A DNA stretch of 64,000 nt from Prostheceraeus crozeri. Taxonomy: Eukaryota; Platyhelminthes; Polycladida; Euryleptidae. The notes beneath the pieces are model-generated. The model saw only the letters and a list, made by a program, of their open reading frames with translations. It did no database searches and was not told where the DNA came from. A program made the translations under genes and the position numbers. Of the stretch, positions 11,096 to 18,586 are shown piece by piece (positions within the stretch are counted from its first letter, which is position 1; every line of letters starts with the position of its first letter). The stretch lies in the NCBI GenBank assembly GCA_907163375.1, contig CAJQUW010007929.1, positions 1-64,000 on the forward strand, read 5' to 3'.

Positions 11096-11162
11096 TATTG
11101 ATAAAAATCGTAGATAAAAATCATAGATAAAAAATCATAGATAAAAAAATCGTAGATAAAAA
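11096..11162. repeat. Short tandem repeats of an ATCGTAGATAAAA unit
   Basis: Four to five tandem copies of a 13 to 16-base unit (A)ATC(G/A)TAGATAAAA fill the gap between the penton-like gene and the next minus-strand gene. Unit length varies with the A run, as expected from slippage. Possible promoter spacer; function unknown. Confidence 0.6.
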
Positions 11163-11178
11163 CAACAACATATTTCAG

Positions 11179-12078
11179 CTACGGGCGAAGCCCTGGAAGA
11201 CATCTCCGATGTCCCGTTATACTTTTATAATCCTCTTCATTTAGAATCTTCTTTTCTAACAGTCTTTTCAATATAGCATGAATTTCATTGAAACTAGAAT
11301 TATGTCCTTCTTTTATTGCAGATATTAAAATATTTAATCTATTTAGTAATTCTTGTGGATCATCTGGTAAGAATACAGTTGTTTCAGTTTTAAAACCTTT
11401 TCCTACTTTAACTCCCGTTGATAATAAATTTTCTAATTGTTTATAACGTCTAAGAGATTTTACTGCACCAACTCTATCTAACATAGCTTTATATTTTATG
11501 AGATCTTCTACAGCATAATTATTTAAATCTGCACCTCTTAAAAGATCAACAACATTTCTATCTAAATTAAAAGGAGATTTATCTGGTGAAAAAATTAAAC
11601 CTCGAAATGGTTGTGGAAATATTTCTTTTTGTCCGAGATAAAATCTAGGTATTGTTTTTCCATCTATAAATGAAATAGAATGTTCAAATTGCATAGATTT
11701 TGGTAATTTCTTATTAATGTTTGATTCTAGTAATCCATAGTCATCTAATATAGTTCTGTGCTCTGGATCTGTTATATCAATTTGTTTATCATTATTTGTA
11801 AGTTCTTTTTCAAGAGTTTTAAATGGTTTCATAGTTTTTTCAAAATCAGTTTTTACTTGCTCGGTTTGCTGCATTTTTTCAAACATATCAGATTGAATAC
11901 CAGCTTTTATCATTCTATGTTGAAGATGATTTTCTTTCATAATATTTCTTTGTTTTATTAACTCTTCTAATTGTTTAATTCTTTTAAAATTATCAGCTTT
12001 AATTTTATCCATTTTTAAAATATAATATTTGAATTTTGTGGTAATATTGGAACACAACAAAAACATTTTACTGAACAA
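11179..12078 (-). CDS. Conserved virion-type protein of Polinton-like elements
   Basis: An open frame of up to 299 residues; MDKIKADNFKRIKQLEELI (start near 12012) is a more natural beginning than the upstream methionine because the charged coiled-coil region starts there. The first third is coiled coil. The middle contains FYLGQKEIFPQPFRGLIFSPD. The end has the pattern FLPDDPQELLNRLNILISA followed by FNEIHAILKRLLEKKILNEEDYK, a block I recall as frequent in Polinton/adintovirus genomes beside capsid genes. Function in the virion is unknown. The last residues are encoded by a GC-rich insert identical, inverted, to one in the polymerase gene. Confidence 0.6.
   Translation of the reverse strand: MFSKMFLLCSNITTKFKYYILKMDKIKADNFKRIKQLEELIKQRNIMKENHLQHRMIKAGIQSDMFEKMQQTEQVKTDFEKTMKPFKTLEKELTNNDKQIDITDPEHRTILDDYGLLESNINKKLPKSMQFEHSISFIDGKTIPRFYLGQKEIFPQPFRGLIFSPDKSPFNLDRNVVDLLRGADLNNYAVEDLIKYKAMLDRVGAVKSLRRYKQLENLLSTGVKVGKGFKTETTVFLPDDPQELLNRLNILISAIKEGHNSSFNEIHAILKRLLEKKILNEEDYKSITGHRRCLPGLRP
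11182..11216 (-). repeat. GC-rich double mini-hairpin insert at the end of a virion-type gene
   Basis: GGGCGAAGCCC (11183-11193) and GACATCTCCGATGTC (11199-11213). As a whole it is the exact reverse complement of 6607-6641. It supplies the last codons of the minus-strand gene 11179-12078. Confidence 0.75.
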
Positions 12079-12133
12079 ATTATTTTTTTATTGCTTTGTT
12101 GTCTGACATCTTTTCGTTTAAAGTTTTCTCGTT

Positions 12134-12847
12134 TTAAGTTTTGCTTAATAAAGTTCTGTTTAATAAAGTTTTGCTTAAATTTTCGCATAAAGTTTTTAGC
12201 TCTTCTAAAAAAATTTTGTCATTTTCTACATTAGAAATTTTACCATCACTAAAAGTTTTACCATCACTAGAAATTTTGCCATCCTGTCTATTCTTATCAT
12301 CAACTTTTTCGGACTTTAAATGAAATGGCGTTTTATTAGCTTCATTAGCTATTTGATCAAATTTTTCAATCTCATCTAACGTAATAACATTATCATCACA
12401 TACTCTTTGAAAGTGGTAGTGTAATTTGTCATAAACTTCTTTAATATGTAAATGCTTAGTTTTTAAAGATTTTCGTTTCTTAGTTATTAAAGATTTATCT
12501 AACATTGTAACAAGTGAAGTTGTAAAAACACCCGTACCTGTTAAAGCTGTAGTAACAACAGGAATTAATAAAACACCTGAAGATATAACAATTGTTAAAG
12601 CACCCAAACTTATTGTTAAACATGCTCCAACGCCTTGTGTCACATTCTTAGCTATCGTCCATCTCTTTCTTAATTTATCATAATGCTCTAATCTTAATAA
12701 TAATTGAGATTCCTTATCTTTCATATACCTAACTCTATCTTTGTGTTTTTCTTTGTTCATTTTTTCAATGTCCATTAAAGTAGAACTACGTTCATATGAT
12801 AACGAAGGATATATTCTTGCGGTTTCTTCCATTTTTGTTTCTTCCAT
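12134..12847 (-). CDS. Membrane protein of Polinton-like elements
   Basis: The 237-residue frame has a charged amino-terminal helix region (KDKESQLLLRLEHYDKLRKRW). Two adjacent hydrophobic segments rich in Gly/Ala/Ser follow (about residues 72-113: GACLTISLGALTIVIS, then GVLLIPVVTTALTGTGVF). A basic stretch and the block FQRVCDDNVITLDEIEKFDQI come next. A hairpin of two hydrophobic helices followed by a (L/V)xDNxIT/SxxE segment recurs in proteins of this element family and suggests a virion or host membrane role. Three short repeats of SDGK(I/T)(F/S) occur near the end. A small overlapping minus-strand frame upstream (from 12966, MSNIRVFLKIYGKQ) looks protein-like but is unassigned. Confidence 0.6.
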   Translation of the reverse strand: MEETKMEETARIYPSLSYERSSTLMDIEKMNKEKHKDRVRYMKDKESQLLLRLEHYDKLRKRWTIAKNVTQGVGACLTISLGALTIVISSGVLLIPVVTTALTGTGVFTTSLVTMLDKSLITKKRKSLKTKHLHIKEVYDKLHYHFQRVCDDNVITLDEIEKFDQIANEANKTPFHLKSEKVDDKNRQDGKISSDGKTFSDGKISNVENDKIFLEELKTLCENLSKTLLNRTLLSKT

Positions 12848-12966
12848 TTTTTAAAGAAATATTTTGAATAAATATTTTGAATACAATCTTCTGAAATTCT
12901 ATTTAAATCGAAATACGTAGATGTTTGTTTGCCGTATATTTTTAGGAAGACTCTAATGTTACTCAT
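12775..12966 (-). CDS. Small unassigned reading frame upstream of the membrane-protein gene
   Basis: From the methionine at 12966 the frame reads MSNIRVFLKIYGKQTSTYFD, then an Asp/Ile/Tyr-rich segment, and its tail overlaps the start of the membrane-protein gene in another frame. The composition is protein-like up to about 12850. No family was recognised, and it may be the remains of a longer gene. Confidence 0.25.
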   Translation of the reverse strand: MSNIRVFLKIYGKQTSTYFDLNRISEDCIQNIYSKYFFKKWKKQKWKKPQEYILRYHMNVVLL

Positions 12967-13086
12967 TTTTATAGAAGACAAAATGTTTCTATTATATTCC
13001 CGTAAATGTGTAATTAAAAACAACACATGGATATTTCAATATGTATATTTACAGAAATGCAACCACACAAGTCTACAAATATTGAT

Positions 13087-13403
13087 GTCCACAGCGTGGA
13101 CAACGAATTTTCGTTCTCCAGTAAAAGAAAATAAAATCAGCTACTACTACTATTCAACTTCTTTAAAACAATCGGTTATGAACTATAATATTACAAATTG
13201 CATTAACAACATGCCTACAGCGTGGACAACGAATTTTCGTTCTCCAGTAAAAGAAAATAAAATCAGCTACTACTCTTCAACTTCTTTAAAACAATCGGTT
13301 ATGAACTATAATATTACAAATTGCATTAACAACATGTCCACATCGTGGACAACGAATTTTCGTTCTCCAGTAAAAGAAAATAAAATCAGCTACTACTACT
13401 TTT
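13087..13403. repeat. Triplicated unit of about 125 bases with a palindromic head
   Basis: Three tandem units with periods of about 126 and 123 bases. Each begins at or near GTCCACAGCGTGGAC (13087-13101; the third unit has GTCCACATCGTGGAC at 13335-13349), a six-base stem with a three-base loop. Each continues through CAACGAATTTTCGTTC and ends with an AACAACATG segment. A plus-strand frame reads through all three (AWTTNFRSPVKENKISYYY, repeated), but nothing shows it is translated. It separates the membrane-protein gene from the unknown gene at 13412. Confidence 0.85.
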
Positions 13404-13411
13404 AAGTTCTT

Positions 13412-14083
13412 TCAAGCTTCTTTCCAAAAGCTTTCATATTTCCGAAGACAATCTTCTAACAATGATAAATTCGATTTCAAAAAACGTAAGGGTACATTTA
13501 GTCTACAAATCTTTGGAAAAATAGATGCCATCTTACCTAATTTAATTGCAAATGCAATTTCAGTCCTTGAATAAGAAATGTTATTAGTTTGCAATAAATG
13601 TTGAAAGTATGCCTTATCCTTTTCACACAGATCCAGTAAATAATTCGCGTGTTTTCCCAGGTAGATTTTCATCAGTATGTTAATAACGTTATTTTTCTTC
13701 TCCATCACATAAAGAGTATTTAAATTTGCAATGGCTTTAGCAGTATCTCCTGAAGGCTCAACAAAGTCTTCTAAGAAATCCACAAATTCATATCGGGTAG
13801 ATAAAGACGTCGATAATTGATGATGAAGGTCGTCAATCTTTCCGCCCCTTTCTCTTTCTTTCTTTTCTTCCACGAGTAAGCGTTTTGCTTTTCTTCTCCG
13901 TTTTCTTTCCTTATCAAAAAATGTAGGGTCAAAAATAATAGGAAATTTCTCCATTTGTTCAATGATGAAAGTGTTATATTCTTCCTTCTTATCATTGGAA
14001 ATATATCGTTTTGAAATTTCTGCAAATAACTCCGGAAACGTAGCAATAATGTTTGACTGCTCTTCGATAACTTCTTGTGTCAT
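13412..14083 (-). CDS. Unknown basic-centred protein at the element's right side
   Basis: A 223-residue open frame starting MTQEVIEEQSNIIATFPE. It has an amphipathic start, a very basic stretch (KERKRRRKAKRLL, then KKERERGG; about residues 60-82) that could be a nuclear-localisation or DNA-binding region, and a helical, leucine-rich carboxy-terminal half ending LKSNLSLLEDCLRKYESFWKEA. GC content is somewhat higher than in the neighbouring element genes. It follows the triplicated repeat on the same strand as the second virion block, so it may be the last gene of the element or a captured host gene. No family was recognised. Confidence 0.5.
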   Translation of the reverse strand: MTQEVIEEQSNIIATFPELFAEISKRYISNDKKEEYNTFIIEQMEKFPIIFDPTFFDKERKRRRKAKRLLVEEKKERERGGKIDDLHHQLSTSLSTRYEFVDFLEDFVEPSGDTAKAIANLNTLYVMEKKNNVINILMKIYLGKHANYLLDLCEKDKAYFQHLLQTNNISYSRTEIAFAIKLGKMASIFPKICRLNVPLRFLKSNLSLLEDCLRKYESFWKEA

Positions 14084-14397
14084 GACTGATCACAGCGCAG
14101 CACACGATACAATGACAGACGAGAGAGATAAATGAAAACAGTATAGCTGGCAGATGTCTTAACGTCATACGGGTGCGCTGACGCACTGGAAAGAATTAAA
14201 ACAACTTGCCTAACGTACAATTAAAATCTCATTGTTTCACAGAGTAGTAGCAGTAGCAGCTGTTTGTTCTTTAATACATTGTTTCCTTTCAAATGTTTGA
14301 GTGGGGGGTCACAGCTCTTTGCTCTGAAATGCCTTTTCTTCATAAATGCGAGAAGCAGATGTTCTCTACAATTGAGTGATCATCTGAGTGCAAAGCA

Positions 14398-14487
14398 GTA
14401 GCAACTACAGGAATTGTAAGAACGCCTGATGAAATGACAATTGTAAATACTCCTAAACTTATTGTTAAGAATATGTCAATTCCTTCA
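14398..14487 (-). pseudogene. Second, diverged copy of the membrane-protein hydrophobic segment
   Basis: Minus-strand translation gives FLTISLGVFTIVISSGVLTI and then PVVATAL. This closely matches LTISLGALTIVISSGVLLIP and VVTTALTG of the membrane-protein gene at 12134-12847. Only this piece is recognisable. It suggests a duplicated gene or the edge of a second related element. Confidence 0.6.
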
Positions 14488-14519
14488 AATATTATTAGAC
14501 ACATGATATATTTTAAAAA

Positions 14520-14892
14520 CCTGAAAAACGTCTAAACTCATGAATTTGAAATTCTCAACTTTTATGATTTTCGGTGTCCTGGAACGGTCATGATTTTGGG
14601 AGTAAAAATTGTAATTCTCAAATTTTGAGATTTTGAAAAATTTGAAAAATTGGGTATTTTTTAAAACGCCTAAATTTATGAATTTAGGTCTTCATAACCT
14701 GAAAAAGGGTTCAAATTCATGAATTTATGTCGTTTTTAAAAATACCATTTTTTGAAAAAATGGTACTTTTTGAATGGACTAAATTCATGTATTTAGGTCT
14801 TAAAAACCTGAAAAAGGGTTCAAATTCATGAATTTATGTCGTTTTTAAAGATACTATTTTTTTGAATTTTATGGTGTCCTGGAACGGTCTTT
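14520..14892. repeat. Tandem AT-rich repeat block with a 17-base direct repeat at its ends
   Basis: Units built of AACCTGAAAAAGGGTTC and AAATTCATGAATTTATGTCG recur with a period near 109 bases (14699 and 14808). GGTGTCCTGGAACGGTC occurs at 14573-14589 and again at 14873-14889, in the same direction, 300 bases apart. No coding potential. It lies just beyond the recognisable Polinton genes. Confidence 0.65.
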
Positions 14893-15019
14893 TGCCCATT
14901 ACTGATATTATTTTACAGATTGTCCATGTCATAACAGCCTTGGACAGGCAATTTTTGTTAAATTGGCAACTCGATAACCTGCTATTGCTTTCATGAATTA
15001 GAAATATGAAATTTCAGCC

Positions 15020-17500
15020 AAGAAAGCACAAATAATATCGCGACTTTTTCATTATAATGCGGATAATGAAATTCCCTTGATAATCAGCTAAATTTCCGCT
15101 TAGTTAGGATGCTTATTAGCAAATATTATTTCATTTTCATATCCAACTTGTTGAATGCTACTTTCATAGAGGAGTCATCTCGGTAGTATATAAATTCGCA
15201 AAATTTTGACTTTTTTAGAACTGCTCAAATAATTTTTTGGACCACGGGAACGTAATCTCCGCAAGAAACTGAATCTTTTCATATAAAAATTTTCACTGTA
15301 TACAGATACTTTTTTGAGTCGACACTCTACCTATATATCCCTACTCTATGGTTGACACTGCTGCCACGGTGGCGAGGTTTGTCGGTTGTCCCCCATGTGA
15401 AGACCGGTGCCCCTGAAATCACATCCCATGATGGACGTAACTAAATTTGTAGAGGGACATGAAGACAAGTGATGTCATAGTTCACACCCGCAAATGCAAA
15501 GTGCTACGTCAGATGTCAAAAACCTATACTTCGACTCGTACAAATCACTCGTGTATTAGGTCGTCATATAGAACGTTTCTCATGATATCACTCGGAAGTC
15601 AGGGTCTACGTTTATTCTCAGTATCAGTCGCTAACTTTGTTTTGAAAGTGATTTCATGAGCTTCTTGTCTGCTTCCTGCAAAAAAGCAATTTTAATATTT
15701 CGAATGTATCTCGTCCTCGAATCATTAACCTTGTCGCAGCCGACAGGCATCCGTCCGCTGAATGCCTATGACATGATCACATAATCAGTGCTATAATTAT
15801 CTGTCAAAATGCTATGAGCATATTGTGATTCATGGCTAATGGCATTTAAGTCCCGACATTTATAAAAATAATTATATCAAGCATGCGAGTAAATCAAATG
15901 TGAGCAACTACACCAACATACAAAATTTACGCTATGCCAAATGCGAAATGTAGGAGTAGGCCTACAGATTTGATAATACATTGTACGTGCACCTAAAAAG
16001 TGTTCCTGTGTTGGGTGCTTTATTGAGCAATCTAGCATGACTTGACCTACTTGACCCATCCTGAACGCATTGACTAGGCCTACTACCGGAGTCAGAGTCG
16101 GAGTCCTATGGAATTGATAGGACCCATCGGTCCCCCCCCCCAAATATCATATCGAATCACGATGGACGTAGCATACCTAAACTTGCACTCTAGGACATGA
16201 ATACTAGTCATTTCAGTTATATGCTCGTATGCTGCGCTTCGTTATGCAATATAGTAGACAAGGCTGCTTCCAATCGGATAATCACTTATTTTTCACATGT
16301 CAATTGTACATGTAAAATTGAACCATCATCAATTGCGACTAGTGATGCACGCTAAGCACGCTTACATTCTTATTCACTGTGCAAGTTGACATATCAATTC
16401 TCGATTAATAATGATGAATTGAAATTAGTGATCAACGCACTGAGTCAGGCCTACATAATTTTCTTATTGTATACGACTTGCTAGGCTTACTAGCTGAGTC
16501 GAAGCCGGAGTCTTGTCACACCTGAAGTCGGAGTTTTATCAAAGCGATAGGATCCACATTCCTGGTTTACAATGTACCACCAAGTCACGTTTCACGAATA
16601 CATCTCAAATGCATCACATGAGATAAGTAAAAAAAGGTCTGTGAATACATGCATCAGCAACCGGTCCTTTTGTCTTTGATATATCGCTTCACATTACAAA
16701 GAACCTTCTAAAATAAGAAATTACAGCTAAAATGAGAATAGAGGCAATTAAGTAAGCTTTGATAATACTCGCCATGCGGAATTAATTTATCAGTACTAGG
16801 ATTCTCCATAAGTACGAGTGCTATGCGCAACAAAAGTCTATTAATGTTGCTACATACGGAGCGGGAGAAGGAGAGAAACCCGGGAACAGGAGCGGGCATT
16901 TTATAAGCAAAAATGTCAATTTATTACATCGATTATCTTCTTCAGCAGTCGAATGACATTTTTCGTGAATTTTCTCATTTATTTGCATGCTAAACATACC
17001 AATGAAAAGGCTGTATTTTGATACAAGGAATGGCAACATGCATGTAGAACGATAAAATAAAGCTAGGGTCCATGGATTTTTATATTGGACTATACATCGG
17101 GATGAGACATCACCGATGTTTAAAATTGGTTTTCGATGATTGGCCGATTAGGTTGAAATTCGACGTTTATCCTTTTCTGCACAATGCATGAATGCGTGCA
17201 TGTATAAAAGCAATCGACTATCACGAATAGGTTCTCAAAGTGCTGTTCAGGCATGCAGTTGACGGCGTAGAGTAAGTATACAGCAGGTTGAGTTTCGACT
17301 CAAAAAAATCTCAATGCGCATTTTAAATTTTTAAATGAAGAGATTAAGTTTTATGTGGAGATTTAAACTTCTTGACATCAACAAGTGCAAAAGTTTGTTA
17401 ACAAGCATCCTAATCAAGCGAAAATGAATCTGATTATTAAGGAAATTTTATAAACCGCATCACAATGCAAGTCTTCTTACAACAGGCAAGATCATATTCT
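15020..17500. repeat. Old long inverted repeat pair around a gene-less stretch
   Basis: The left arm (about 15020-15345) and right arm (about 17260-17500) are inverted, diverged relatives. They share segments such as AGTTAGGATGCTTATTAGCAAA against the complement of AACAAGCATCCTAATCAAG, and TTTTTTGAGTCGACACTCTACC against the complement of GGTTGAGTTTCGACTCAAAAAA. The roughly 1.9 kb between them holds no gene I recognise; several TAGGCCTA-type palindromes occur there. Either an old foldback-type element or two opposite copies of one repeat. Confidence 0.45.
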
Positions 17501-17565
17501 CATTCTTGGCTCAAATTTAAAGTCTGCTAACTTAATTAGCAAATCTAGTTAATATATTTTTCCGC

Positions 17566-17645
17566 CGGGCTAAATGGATCTGTTCAGCTAAGCTCGCTCT
17601 GCTTCCGGGAGACCTTGGTTCAAACCTCGGTCAAACCTAAGGCTT
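17566..17645 (+). repeat. tRNA-like SINE fragment
   Basis: It has a B-box-like GGTTCAAACCTCGG, and an upstream stretch that could be a worn A box (TGGATCTGTTCAGCTAAG). The cloverleaf pairing is poor, so this is more likely a tRNA-derived SINE head than a tRNA gene. Confidence 0.3.
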
Positions 17646-18586
17646 TTAAAATATGTAGACTCTGCATTCTTGCTTCTTGCTAAACACTCAGCACAAAAGG
17701 AATGAGAGTGGTATAAACAATAACATGGAAGAAAGGCTCCGTACCTAATGTGCCTCCGAGTATAAACAACGTTGATCTATGTTAACTTTTAATATAGTTC
17801 AAATTATTGTCCAGGAGACTGCATTCTACAGTCAACGGGTCACAACTCGAGTCCATTTAATAAAATCGAAACTGCGTGCACATTGGGGATTTAATTCACA
17901 CTGAGTTGCTTTTACCTAATATACCTGCTCTATGGCTGCCGAACTTCAACCTTAATGGACATGCAGTCTAAAGTTCTGGAAAAACTGCAGTCAAATGATT
18001 GTCTAGAATGGCTGAACAAGCTGAATAACATAAAAATGCAGAGGGCCAGCTCGCATGGTTGCATATTTAATGCATCTATTAACTGTCTAAGGAACAGGTT
18101 GAAGCCAGGGAAAGCCAAGTTCTTCGGTTGGCCTTAATTATCATGCACGGACTATTCAAGTATTCACTGTCTTAAACTTTCATTTAATGAACCAAGCGCC
18201 CACATTGAAAATTTAAAAGTAGTCGAATTCTATGGCATGCGCTCTACTGCTATTACATACAAACATGTAAACAACCACTGTGAAAGCGAATTTTCAAATA
18301 GAGTAATTTTTGTAGTTACAGTTTACATCTACATGGCCATGCACGTGTTGTTTGTATGCACCAACGATATATCTGCTCAATGACAAATAATGTTTGCAAA
18401 TTTAATTACATCTACCTGTGAAATCCAATAAAATGATTTTACAATTTTCCACTGCTTAACTTTGGCTATTTGGCTACATTCGGTAGCAGAGCGTGTGTGA
18501 GTTCTATCTTCAACATGAGAAAAAAATATTTTAGTAGTGTTTCTCCAATATTTATCACTGGCAAAGTGTTTGAATATGTTTAGTGT
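17646..18586. other. Gene-less stretch
   Basis: No coding, RNA or clear repeat feature was recognised; short opposite-strand frames here overlap each other and look random. Confidence 0.4.

Larger units (their letters stand above)
1..14500. mobile_element. Polinton/Maverick-type (adintovirus-like) element, broken, left end outside window
   Basis: The stretch is far more AT-rich than the rest of the window and carries the Polinton gene set: double jelly-roll major capsid, pX-like core protein, protein-primed family B DNA polymerase, FtsK/HerA-like packaging ATPase, penton-like minor capsid protein, and two further proteins typical of the family. Genes form three blocks: minus (62-3043), plus (3147-9278) and minus (9416-14083). 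No retroviral-type integrase, adenovirus-type protease or terminal inverted repeat was seen; the left end lies beyond base 1 and the right end is blurred near 14-14.5 kb. The copy is broken, with about a dozen breaks, yet the proteins are still easy to recognise, so it is probably not ancient. An endogenous copy is inferred from its continuity with repeat-rich host DNA. Confidence 0.88.

Noticed and set aside
13087-13403. CRISPR-like array
   Set aside because: Units are tandem with no unique spacers, and the DNA is animal or viral.
1-14500. Bacterial (Rickettsia-like) contamination, because of the in-frame palindromes
   Set aside because: Capsid, penton, ATPase and polymerase genes are clearly Polinton-type, and no bacterial gene is present.
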